9,186 nt of DNA, taken from Candidatus Neomicrothrix sp. UBA2110 (GTDB lineage Bacteria > Actinomycetota > Acidimicrobiia > Acidimicrobiales > Poriferisodalaceae). A model generated the notes under the pieces. The model was given only the letters and a program-made list of their open reading frames with translations. It was not told the origin of the DNA and searched no databases. Below, piece after piece: positions 1 to 6,871 of this stretch. The stretch is taken from assembly GCA_002331465.1 (NCBI GenBank), contig DCYM01000146.1, positions 1 through 9,186 of the forward strand. Direction: 5' to 3'. The translations under genes were made by a program, and so were the position numbers. Positions within the stretch are counted from its first letter, which is position 1; every line of letters begins with the position of its first letter.

Positions 1-771
1 GCGATTCACACGCCCGGGATTCTTCTAAGGTCTGGTATTGGTCCTGTTGAAGATCTGAATCGAATCGGTGTGGACGTAATTGCCGATGTCTCAGGGGTGG
101 GACGAAACTTGTCGGATCATCCGGGAATAATAGTTTTGTGTCGTCCAACTCATCTTGAACTGGTTGCAGGAAATCAACCTATTATTCAGACGATTCTGAG
201 GTATACCGCCCCAGCGAGTGACCAGCGAATGGACCTGCAGGTAGAACAGTTGACGTTTGCTGGGAGAGAAAATGTTCCTTATTTTGGTGTTGCCGCTGTT
301 CTCGAGCAGGTAGAGGGCGTCGGGGAACTGATCTTTCCGAACGCCGACCCCTTCGCGTCTCCTCAGATTAGTTCTCGGTTTTGTGAGAATGATCGGGACG
401 CCACGCGTCTAGCAGAAGGCTTTTCCGATGCGCTTCGTTTTGTAGACGCAGGACCATTGGGAGCGTTAACTGAAGAAGTTGTCTTTCCCGATATGCAGCG
501 AATGTCGCACCGGGGTGATGTTGTCTCTTTGCTCCGCCGTTTCGCCGCGTCGGCTTACCACCCGTGTGGAACTGCTCGGATGGGTCCACCCGACGATCCA
601 ACCTCAGTGGTGGATCAATACGGTCGATGTCATGCAGTAGACGGGCTGGTGGTTGCCGACGCGTCGATCTTCCCCACGGTGCCGAGAGCGAATACCAACC
701 CAACCTCAATCATGGTCGGGGAAACAATCGGTGAATGGTTGAGAACCGAACCGGGTCGTTACGGCTTGTGA
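1..771 (+). CDS. GMC family FAD-dependent oxidoreductase, C-terminal part (5' truncated by window edge)
   Basis: The reading frame is open from the first base, and 256 residues are visible. Members of this family are flavoproteins that oxidise alcohols, sugars, choline or sterols. The visible part opens with the second GMC signature (AIHTPGILLRSGIG, residues 1-14), lacking only its first residue, followed by GVGRNLSDHPG near residues 32-42. The C-terminal substrate-binding half ends with YHPCGTARMG, whose His187 matches the usual catalytic base, and with PRANTNP, whose Asn231 sits at the second active-site position. GLVVADASIFP, common before that motif, is intact. Both active-site residues are present, so the enzyme is probably functional. 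The N-terminal GxGxxG FAD-binding fold lies outside the window. The substrate cannot be assigned; choline- or alcohol-dehydrogenase-like is a guess. The stop codon overlaps the GTG start of the downstream HAD gene, implying cotranscription. Confidence 0.93.
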   Translation, partial: AIHTPGILLRSGIGPVEDLNRIGVDVIADVSGVGRNLSDHPGIIVLCRPTHLELVAGNQPIIQTILRYTAPASDQRMDLQVEQLTFAGRENVPYFGVAAVLEQVEGVGELIFPNADPFASPQISSRFCENDRDATRLAEGFSDALRFVDAGPLGALTEEVVFPDMQRMSHRGDVVSLLRRFAASAYHPCGTARMGPPDDPTSVVDQYGRCHAVDGLVVADASIFPTVPRANTNPTSIMVGETIGEWLRTEPGRYGL

Positions 772-1577
772 GCATTCGTCCTTCGATCCGACAAGTGGCC
801 TTAGTCGCTACTGATTTCGATGGCACTCTTTTGGGTGCCGAACGAGAAATCTCACAACCCACTAAGGAGGTTCTTCGTCGGCTGAACGAGTTCGATATCG
901 AATTCGTTGTCGTGACAGGACGACCGCCCCGGTACTGCAAGTCGATACCTCAGCAAACGGGGATCCCGACGACGTTGGTATGCGCTAATGGCGCGGTGGC
1001 TTACGATCCTCTGAGAGACATCACAACACAGTTCGCGACCCTTGATTTGTCCGATGCGCGCGCCTTGGTAACCGAAATCCGCGACGCCCATCCGAATGCC
1101 GGATTTTGCGCTGAAATGGCCGACGACTTTGTGGCCGAACGGAGATGGTTGCAACAAGCGGGTCGAGCAACTGATACCGATATTTCTGACTTGGTTCCGT
1201 TGCTTGACCATCGCGTCCACAAGCTCCTGGTGAACCTGCCTGACCTGTCCGCGGATGAAACGATGGCTGTCCTCAATCCCTTAATCAACGGGCGGGCAAA
1301 CGTGATGCACGCCGGACTTCCTTTTATCGAATTAATGCCTCCAGGTGTTGACAAGGCTTTCGGCCTAAAAAAATTGTGTGACCAACGCCGAATCACTCCG
1401 GAGCAAGTGATGGCTTTTGGTGATATGCCCAACGACAATGCGATGCTTGAGTTTGCCGGTTGGGGGGTCGCAGTCGCTAACGCACATCCCAATACTCAGA
1501 GCGTCGCCAATGAAGTGACTTGTGCCAATGTCGCAGATGGTGTCGCGAAAGTTCTTGCAGAAATGATGGGCGGTTAA
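768..1577 (+). CDS. Cof-type HAD superfamily phosphatase
   Basis: This is a cytoplasmic Mg-dependent phosphohydrolase of the HAD superfamily, Cof/YidA-like, with a C2-type cap between motifs II and III. Family members dephosphorylate sugar phosphates, FMN or other small phosphometabolites; the substrate here is unknown. All four HAD motifs are visible in the 269-residue form. Motif I is DFDGT with nucleophile Asp16 and acid/base Asp18. Motif II is the Thr50 of VVTGR, motif III is Lys196 in VDKAFGLKKL, and motif IV is GDMPND with Asp219 and Asp223. The length is normal for Cof proteins. I chose the GTG at 768 because it forms a GTGA overlap with the GMC stop codon and puts the DFDGT strand at the usual distance from the N-terminus. 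An in-frame ATG at 735 would add 11 residues and deepen the overlap. The 3' end shares TTAA with the stop of the opposing dapE gene. Confidence 0.93.
   Translation: MSIRPSIRQVALVATDFDGTLLGAEREISQPTKEVLRRLNEFDIEFVVVTGRPPRYCKSIPQQTGIPTTLVCANGAVAYDPLRDITTQFATLDLSDARALVTEIRDAHPNAGFCAEMADDFVAERRWLQQAGRATDTDISDLVPLLDHRVHKLLVNLPDLSADETMAVLNPLINGRANVMHAGLPFIELMPPGVDKAFGLKKLCDQRRITPEQVMAFGDMPNDNAMLEFAGWGVAVANAHPNTQSVANEVTCANVADGVAKVLAEMMGG
1574..1577. other. Shared TTAA: overlapping stop codons of convergent genes
   Basis: The palindrome TTAA supplies TAA at 1575-1577 for the + strand HAD phosphatase and TAA, read from 1576 to 1574, for the minus-strand dapE gene. No intergenic base separates the two convergent genes, so any terminator for either must lie inside the opposing coding sequence. 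I see no GC-rich hairpin followed by a T run on either side. Confidence 0.9.
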
Positions 1578-2629
1578 TCCACACCAGTCGTCAGCAAGTC
1601 CAATAACGCGGAGTGCACAAGTTCTATCTCGTGACGTTCCACGAACTCATTTCGAGTATGGGCTATCGATGCGTCGCCAGCTCCAAAGTTCGAGGCGGGA
1701 ATGCCGTGCTCGGCGAAGCGTGCAACGTCGGTCCAACCCAGTTTCGCTCGGACTTCGAGCTCGTTGCGGGTGATTAGGGTCCGCAAAAGTGGGTGACCAA
1801 GCGCGGGCATCGCCCCTTGGGCATGATCATCGATAATTAGCTCGTCATAAGGTTGGAGTTGTTCCGCTACATGGCTTTGCGCTTCCTCAGGACTACGATC
1901 CGGCGCGTATCTAAGGTTCACAGTGAGAGTTGCTTCATCCGGCACGACGTTGCCTGCCACGCCTCCTTCGACATATACCGCTTGCATTGCTTCGCGATAT
2001 TCACAGCCGTCGACTACTGGACGCCGCCCTTCGTAGCTGTTCAGAGATTCCAACACTCGCCCCAGCCGATGAATGGCGTTGAGGCCTTTCCATGGCCGAG
2101 CGGTATGAGCGCGCTCACCTTTGTAGACCGCCTTCACGCGGAGGGTTCCCTGACATCCCGCCTCAATCGTTGCGGACGTTGGCTCACCCAACAGCGCGAC
2201 ATCGCCTACAACTAGTTCGGGTCGCAGATCGAATAACTGTTTCAGTCCATTGTGCTGGGCTGCCACTTCCTCACAGGAATAAAAAACGTAGGTCACGTCA
2301 ACCGCGGATTCGTTTACAGCCAGAGCCGTTGCTAGCTGAGCAGCAAGGCCGCCCTTCATGTCACAAGCGCCTAGGCCGTAGAGGCGGTCTCCCTCGATTC
2401 GGGCACCTTGATTGTTATTCGCCGGGACCGTGTCTAGGTGGCCGGCAATAACAATTCGGTGTTCTCGACCTTGTTCAGAACGTGCGACGACGTTGTCTCC
2501 GAGACGGTGTACAGCCAAATGGGAAGCCGAGTGGAGACGTGATTCGAAAAGATCAGCCAGAGCTGTTTCTTGATGACTCTCTGATGGCACGTCAACCAGT
2601 TCGGCCGCCAAGTCGAGAAGATCGATCAC
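1574..2629 (-). CDS. dapE: Succinyl-diaminopimelate desuccinylase (M20 metallopeptidase family)
   Basis: DapE hydrolyses N-succinyl-LL-2,6-diaminopimelate to succinate and LL-diaminopimelate in the lysine/peptidoglycan precursor pathway, using two zinc ions. The ligand set is complete in the 351-residue form: His64 and Asp66 in GHLDTVPA, bridging Asp90 in ACDMKGG, catalytic Glu120 with Glu121 in FYSCEE, Glu149 in LLGEPT, and His324 in IAHTRNE. The runs EAGCQGTLRV and GWTDVARF are typical of actinobacterial DapE. No good ribosome-binding site precedes any candidate start. GTG at 2629 gives the N-terminus MIDLLDLAAELVDVPSES, which fits the family well. A TTG at 2677 would add 16 residues and overlap dapC by 14 bases. 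The gene is last in the operon, after the aminotransferase that makes its substrate, and its stop codon overlaps that of the opposing HAD gene. Confidence 0.95.
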   Translation of the reverse strand: MIDLLDLAAELVDVPSESHQETALADLFESRLHSASHLAVHRLGDNVVARSEQGREHRIVIAGHLDTVPANNNQGARIEGDRLYGLGACDMKGGLAAQLATALAVNESAVDVTYVFYSCEEVAAQHNGLKQLFDLRPELVVGDVALLGEPTSATIEAGCQGTLRVKAVYKGERAHTARPWKGLNAIHRLGRVLESLNSYEGRRPVVDGCEYREAMQAVYVEGGVAGNVVPDEATLTVNLRYAPDRSPEEAQSHVAEQLQPYDELIIDDHAQGAMPALGHPLLRTLITRNELEVRAKLGWTDVARFAEHGIPASNFGAGDASIAHTRNEFVERHEIELVHSALLDLLTTGVD

Positions 2630-2663
2630 CGGCCCAAGGGTACGGTCTGATCGCGAAGAGCCG

Positions 2664-3785
2664 TCAACTCGTTCCAAGTCGTTGCTCTAAGAGTCCGATT
2701 CTTTCATCAGGTTGCACTGCAGCGACTCGCACGTGCTCCGCACCGCTCGACCCGTAGAACTCACCCGGTGAAGCCAGGAGACCGATTTGCTGAACGAGTT
2801 GACGGGTAAAAGCCCAAGCATCACCATTGGGAGCGGGCACCCACAGATAGAAGCCCCCTCTCGGGAGATTCGCTTCGACTCCCATCGTTGTCATCACCTT
2901 TGCCAAACGTTGTAGACGAGCGAGATAGGTTTCCCGTTGCTTGTTCACATGTTCTTGGTCGGCGAGTGCCGCAATGGCTGCGGCTTGGGCCGGCCCAGGC
3001 ACCATAAAACCTGCGTGCTTGCGAACTTCGCGCAGGTAGCCAACCAAGTCGGGGTCACCCGCGTAAAAACCCACACGAACTCCAGCAAGATTCGACCGTT
3101 TCGATAGCGAGTGCACAGCGACCACGCCTTGGGTGCCAGTAGCCAGAATCGTGCGGGGAGGCCCGTCCCATGTGAATTCGCTGTAACACTCGTCGCTAAA
3201 GACCGGCACTTGGTGCGATCGTCCCCATGCCGCTGCTGCTTCTAGGTCATCAAGGCCGCCGGCTGGATTTCCAGGGGTATTGACCCACAAAAGAAGAGCG
3301 CGAGCCCGGTCTTCAGGGGAGATGGCATCTAGTCGTATCGACCAATTTTCATCCACTGGTACTGGAACAGCCCGACAACCCGCTAATACCGCCCCCATTT
3401 CATAGCTCGGGTAACTAATCGCTGGATATAAAACCGTGTCGCGGTCGGGGTGTCGCAATTTCATCCAGTGAGGTAGCCCTACGACGAATTCTTTGGTACC
3501 TACGGCAGCCGCAATCTCCTGGGCCGGGTCCAGCTGACAACCGAGTCGGATCGACATCCACGCAGCAACCGCTTCTCTAAATTCAGGGGTTCCGATAGAC
3601 GGCGGATAGCCGCGTTCTGTATCTGAGCTACCTAGAGCTGCGACAACTCCCGGAGGTGGCGCATCAAAGGGTGTCCCAATTGAACAGTCGACAATCCCGC
3701 CTTGGTGGTGGGCACCCAAAGGTTTGAGTTCATCGAGTCGGTCATAAGGGTAAGGCGGTGGGTTGAAGCCTTTCTTCTGTGTCAT
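2664..3785 (-). CDS. dapC: N-succinyldiaminopimelate aminotransferase, actinobacterial DapC type
   Basis: This class I/II PLP-dependent aminotransferase transfers an amino group from glutamate to N-succinyl-2-amino-6-ketopimelate, giving the substrate of DapE. In 373 residues the fold-type I landmarks are visible: AVGTKEF near residue 95 in the cofactor-binding loop, NTPGNP at 169-174, Asp198 of SDECY contacting the pyridine nitrogen, Tyr201, the PLP Schiff-base Lys229 in SLSKRSNLAG, and GGFYLWVP near the C-terminus. The length matches the actinobacterial DapC group. The N-terminal PPPYPYDRL and the neighbours dapE and dapF support DapC over a general aspartate aminotransferase, although sequence alone cannot fully exclude a related specificity. 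The start ATG overlaps the hflX stop codon as ATGA and also has its own GGGAG ribosome-binding site six bases upstream, so translation can be both coupled and independent. Confidence 0.93.
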   Translation of the reverse strand: MTQKKGFNPPPYPYDRLDELKPLGAHHQGGIVDCSIGTPFDAPPPGVVAALGSSDTERGYPPSIGTPEFREAVAAWMSIRLGCQLDPAQEIAAAVGTKEFVVGLPHWMKLRHPDRDTVLYPAISYPSYEMGAVLAGCRAVPVPVDENWSIRLDAISPEDRARALLLWVNTPGNPAGGLDDLEAAAAWGRSHQVPVFSDECYSEFTWDGPPRTILATGTQGVVAVHSLSKRSNLAGVRVGFYAGDPDLVGYLREVRKHAGFMVPGPAQAAAIAALADQEHVNKQRETYLARLQRLAKVMTTMGVEANLPRGGFYLWVPAPNGDAWAFTRQLVQQIGLLASPGEFYGSSGAEHVRVAAVQPDERIGLLEQRLGTS

Positions 3786-5143
3786 CCAACTCTCCCTGAA
3801 ACATCGCGGACAATGAAGTCCGAGAGGAGGCTTTGAGAGACTTCATCTAAACGTGCCTGAATGCGGGTGCCATGCTCTTCGTGTTGCTCTAGCAAGACTT
3901 CACCTTCTCGATGTGCTGCGGCCAATATGTCACCTCTGCTCCAAGGAATTAACAGTTCCACTATTTGAGTGAGGCTCCGCAGTCGGTCACCTATCGAAGC
4001 GAGGAGCCGGTCCAATCCCGCACCAGTTCGAGCGGAAACCCCCAGGGAGCCTTCATGATGACGCAGAAGGTGATCTATGCCGCCGTCATCAACTTGGTCG
4101 ACTTTATTAAAAACCGTAAATTCGGGTACGTCTCCAGCCCCAATCTCGCGCAGCACTGACCGCACCGCTTCCATTTGGGCTTCGGGGTCAGACCCGGAGC
4201 CGTCCACGATGTGAAGAAGTAGGTCGGCCTCCGCCACTTCTTCAAGAGTCGATTTGAATGCTTCGACTAGACCAGTCGGCAATTTTTGGATAAAGCCAAC
4301 GGTGTCGGTGATCAACACAGTTTCACCACCGGGGAGCGGTAGACGTCGAGTAGTAGCATCCAGAGTTGCGAAAAGGCGATCTTCTACCAGCACTTCAGCG
4401 CCAGTCAGATGGTTCAACAAAGTGGACTTGCCTGCATTGGTGTATCCAACAATAGCTACGGTATGAAAGCGGGAGCGTCGACGAGATTTCCGCTGATTTT
4501 TTCTGGTTCGTCTTAACCCAGTGAGTTCTTTTTCTAATTTGGCCAATCGACGTTGGATCCGCCGACGGTCTACCTCAAGTTTCGTCTCGCCAGGCCCTCG
4601 AGTGCCGATCCCTCCGCCCTGTTGACTGAGTTGATCACCTCTCCCCCGTAATCGCGGTAACCGATATTTCAGTTGAGCTAACTCAACTTGTGCTTTCCCC
4701 TCCAACGTTGTCGCATTCTGAGCGAAAATATCCAGAATCACCGCCGTGCGGTCTAACGCTGTTCGCTTAAGAATTTTTTCCAAGTTGAACTGCTGTGCCG
4801 GGCTGAGTTCGTCATCAAAAACCACGGTGTCGGCATCTGACGCCTCTGAGGTTGCGTGGATCTCACTTGCCTTGCCTTTTCCAACATATGTAGCCGGGTC
4901 TGGCGCGTCTCGCTTTTGGATCACTCGATCAATCGGGTCGGCACCAGCCGTATCGACAAGCTGAGCAAGCTCATCGAGGTTGGCTTCCACTTGATCGGTT
5001 GAGGAGCCAGGGAATCGGACTGCCACCAAAATAATTTGTTCCCGAAATGAACGGTCGATGAGACCCGTGGCTTCTCCGGCAAACTCCCCGAAGCCACCTC
5101 GGTGTGAGGCCTCACCGTTCTGATCATCGAGGGAATCGTTCAT
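3782..5143 (-). CDS. hflX: Ribosome-associated GTPase HflX
   Basis: HflX is a TRAFAC-class GTPase that binds 50S or 70S ribosomes and splits or rescues stalled ribosomes under stress. The 453 residues show the family layout. An N-terminal HflX domain contains YVGKGKASEI (87-96) and the glycine-rich GGGIGTRGPGETKLE (176-190). A strongly basic helical linker follows at about 193-226. The G domain has G1 GYTNAGKST (233-241), a G2 threonine in ATLDATTRR (259-267), G3 DTVGF (280-284), G4 NKVD (346-349) and G5 SAR (370-372). A C-terminal tail of about 65 residues includes ELLIPWSRGD. The start ATG overlaps the dapF stop as ATGA and has no recognisable Shine-Dalgarno sequence, so translation probably depends on coupling to dapF. 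Placement after dapF is a recurring actinobacterial arrangement. Confidence 0.97.
   Translation of the reverse strand: MNDSLDDQNGEASHRGGFGEFAGEATGLIDRSFREQIILVAVRFPGSSTDQVEANLDELAQLVDTAGADPIDRVIQKRDAPDPATYVGKGKASEIHATSEASDADTVVFDDELSPAQQFNLEKILKRTALDRTAVILDIFAQNATTLEGKAQVELAQLKYRLPRLRGRGDQLSQQGGGIGTRGPGETKLEVDRRRIQRRLAKLEKELTGLRRTRKNQRKSRRRSRFHTVAIVGYTNAGKSTLLNHLTGAEVLVEDRLFATLDATTRRLPLPGGETVLITDTVGFIQKLPTGLVEAFKSTLEEVAEADLLLHIVDGSGSDPEAQMEAVRSVLREIGAGDVPEFTVFNKVDQVDDGGIDHLLRHHEGSLGVSARTGAGLDRLLASIGDRLRSLTQIVELLIPWSRGDILAAAHREGEVLLEQHEEHGTRIQARLDEVSQSLLSDFIVRDVSGRVG
3792..3796 (-). promoter_or_regulatory. Ribosome-binding site of dapC
   Basis: The minus strand reads GGGAG, then six bases, then the ATG at 3785. 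It lies inside the last codons of hflX and supports the chosen dapC start. Confidence 0.7.
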
Positions 5144-5928
5144 ATGGGAAGTTCAATACTGGCAACGTAAACCGTTGAACCGATGAGAAGTGGGTGTTCG
5201 TTGGCTACCACTTGCACTTCTCCTCCAGGCATCCGAACGTTCACATGCTGTTTCACTAATCCCCACTGATGTGCGCGAACCGCGGCCGCTGTCGCTCCTG
5301 TTCCACATGCTTGAGTAACTCCCGCTCCGCGCTCCCACACCAACATGTCGAGGTTGTCGGTGTCGTTTGGGTCTGCAGCGACACATTCGACGTTTATTCC
5401 TTGCGGATAGAGAGCTTCGTATCGCGGGCCGAGTTCGCCGATGTCAACTGCCGCTAAGTCGTCGACAACAACAACAAGGTGCGGGTTTCCGAGATCAGCG
5501 GTGCCTATCAAGGACCCAGCGGTCTCTGCCAAAATCCGGTCATCTACCCCGGGGCCGGGACCAACCGGCCCCATGTTGACCGAAGCCTCCGCGTGGGTGC
5601 CGTCAGTGTCGATCTCTACCCGTCGGCGCCCGCCGGTGGTGTCGATCTCAAGGGAAGTAGCTCCTGTTCCATAAGCCATGGCATGGGCTTGAGCAAGACA
5701 TCGGATGCCGTTGCCACTCATTTCGGCGATCGATCCGTCGGAGTTGTGCAGCAGCATCGTTAGATCGGCGCCATTATTACCCGGGAGCCCTAATACGAGG
5801 CCATCTGCTCCGACGCCGGTTCGACGGTCGCAGATTTCGCGAGCAAACGACGCCAAAGCATGGGGCGCCTGATCCACTAGCCCGACAAGAAAGTCGTTAC
5901 CTAAACCGTGATGTTTAGTTAGCCGCAT
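5140..5928 (-). CDS. dapF: Diaminopimelate epimerase
   Basis: DapF converts LL-diaminopimelate to meso-diaminopimelate, the form used in peptidoglycan and as the lysine precursor. It is a PLP-independent two-base racemase whose bases are a cysteine pair. Both are present: Cys77 in EMSGNGIRC and Cys208 in QACGTGA. Other conserved landmarks are the N-terminal HHGLGNDF, GADGLV near residue 40, HNSDGS near 61, GNPH near 147 and GINVE near 177. The protein has 262 residues, slightly below the usual 270-280. I chose the ATG at 5928 because the protein then begins MRLTKHHGLGNDF, as family members do, and a GGGAG site lies six bases upstream. A GTG at 5952 would add eight unconserved residues. The gap to miaA is 38 bases, and the stop overlaps the hflX start. 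A GC-rich hairpin lies within the coding sequence. Confidence 0.97.
   Translation of the reverse strand: MRLTKHHGLGNDFLVGLVDQAPHALASFAREICDRRTGVGADGLVLGLPGNNGADLTMLLHNSDGSIAEMSGNGIRCLAQAHAMAYGTGATSLEIDTTGGRRRVEIDTDGTHAEASVNMGPVGPGPGVDDRILAETAGSLIGTADLGNPHLVVVVDDLAAVDIGELGPRYEALYPQGINVECVAADPNDTDNLDMLVWERGAGVTQACGTGATAAAVRAHQWGLVKQHVNVRMPGGEVQVVANEHPLLIGSTVYVASIELPI
5551..5572 (-). repeat. GC-only inverted repeat inside dapF
   Basis: GGGGCCGG at 5551-5558 and CCGGCCCC at 5565-5572 form a perfect 8-bp all-GC stem with a 6-base loop. In the dapF mRNA it covers codons for the Gly/Pro run MGPVGPGPG (residues 119-127). No T run follows in the transcribed direction, so it does not look like an intrinsic terminator. 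It may simply reflect glycine and proline codons, or it may slow ribosomes or RNA processing. Confidence 0.6.
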
Positions 5929-5934
5929 AGAGAA

Positions 5935-5939
5935 CTCCC
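5935..5939 (-). promoter_or_regulatory. Ribosome-binding site of dapF
   Basis: The minus strand reads GGGAG, then six bases, then the ATG at 5928. It decides the dapF start in favour of 5928 over the upstream GTG at 5952, which has no such site. Confidence 0.75.
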
Positions 5940-5966
5940 AGTCCATTCTCACAGTTCCGGGCGCGA

Positions 5967-6857
5967 TTACTGCAACGAAATTTCATTAATCAATGCGTTG
6001 ATCTCGTGGTGTTGCACCCATTCCACTCGTGGATCACGCCGAAACCAGCGTTGTTGACGTCGCGCAAACCGTTTAGTGCGCCGCACTGCAAGTTCGAGAG
6101 CGTCTTCTAGAGAAGTCTCTCCCCTCACATGAGCGAGCAGTTCTTTGTACCCAAGGGCTTGACCTGCGCTGTGCGCCAAATCAAGGTCAGCTAACTCTCG
6201 AACCTCTTCTAGAAAGCCAGCTTCCATTTGTTCCAAATAGCGCTGTCTGATTCGCTGATCAAGGTGATCGCGGTTGATGTCAACACCAATTATTCGGTAA
6301 GGCACCTCAGGGTAATGATCCAAACCTGGACCGAAAGAAGAAAAGGGTTGACCGGTTCCCAAAGTCACCTCCAATGCTCGAATAATGCGACGCCGGTTGC
6401 TGGCCTCCATGCGAGCTGCCCCGTTGGGGTCAAGCTCTCGTAGCCGTTTATGGAGACTTTCCGTATCTTCCTCAGTCTCTAACTCTGATGCGATGTCGCT
6501 GAAGCGCGGAGGGGGTGTCAACCGATCGACTACTGCTCTCACATACAAACCAGTCCCTCCAACGAGAAGCGGTACCGCGTTTCGTTCCTGGATCTCCAAT
6601 CGAGCTGAGTCGTGGGCAGTTTGAAAGTCGACAAGTGAAAAGGGAACATCAGGTTCGACAAGGTCAATTAAGTGATGACGGACTTCCGCCTGGTCCGCTG
6701 GGCTGGGTTTGGCGGTCCCTATGTCCATTCGCCGGTATACCTGCATCGAATCAACAGACAGCAGTTCAACTCCAGCGGTCCGTCTAGCGATTTCCAGTGC
6801 ACACGCGGATTTCCCGGACGCAGTCGGCCCTACAAGCACGATGGGCCGCTCACACAA
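5967..6857 (-). CDS. miaA: tRNA dimethylallyltransferase (tRNA A37 isopentenyltransferase)
   Basis: MiaA transfers a dimethylallyl group from DMAPP to N6 of A37 in tRNAs reading codons that begin with U, giving i6A37, the substrate of MiaB. The 296-residue protein is of normal length and carries the family hallmarks: P-loop GPTASGKS (10-17), VDSMQVYRRMDIGTAKP with the conserved Asp36 (35-51), a HHLIDLVEPD segment (61-70), GGTGLYVRAV (100-109), RRIIRALEV in the tRNA-binding region, QALGYKEL, and the C-terminal KRFARRQQRWFRRD. The start appears to be TTG at 6857. It gives MCERPIVLVGPTASGKS, a sensible beta strand before the P-loop. A GTG at 6839 would leave only three residues before the P-loop glycine and seems too short. 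No well-placed ribosome-binding site is visible. The gene follows miaB by 14 bases. Confidence 0.96.
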   Translation of the reverse strand: MCERPIVLVGPTASGKSACALEIARRTAGVELLSVDSMQVYRRMDIGTAKPSPADQAEVRHHLIDLVEPDVPFSLVDFQTAHDSARLEIQERNAVPLLVGGTGLYVRAVVDRLTPPPRFSDIASELETEEDTESLHKRLRELDPNGAARMEASNRRRIIRALEVTLGTGQPFSSFGPGLDHYPEVPYRIIGVDINRDHLDQRIRQRYLEQMEAGFLEEVRELADLDLAHSAGQALGYKELLAHVRGETSLEDALELAVRRTKRFARRQQRWFRRDPRVEWVQHHEINALINEISLQ

Positions 6858-6871
6858 TCCTTCGCGAGTAG

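Noticed and set aside
1..771. Possible mycofactocin-associated MftG oxidoreductase, since such genes occur in Actinobacteria
   Set aside because: The C-terminus carries the general PRANTNP motif, and no mycofactocin genes are visible, so only the broad GMC family can be supported.
1001..1492. Long antisense open frame opposite the HAD phosphatase gene (163 codons, minus strand)
   Set aside because: It lies entirely within a gene with all four HAD motifs, its translation shows no recognisable family, and it has no supporting context.
2092..2451. Plus-strand open frame of 119 codons opposite dapE
   Set aside because: It is a shadow of a gene with complete metal ligands; the translation is Arg/Pro-rich and low in information.
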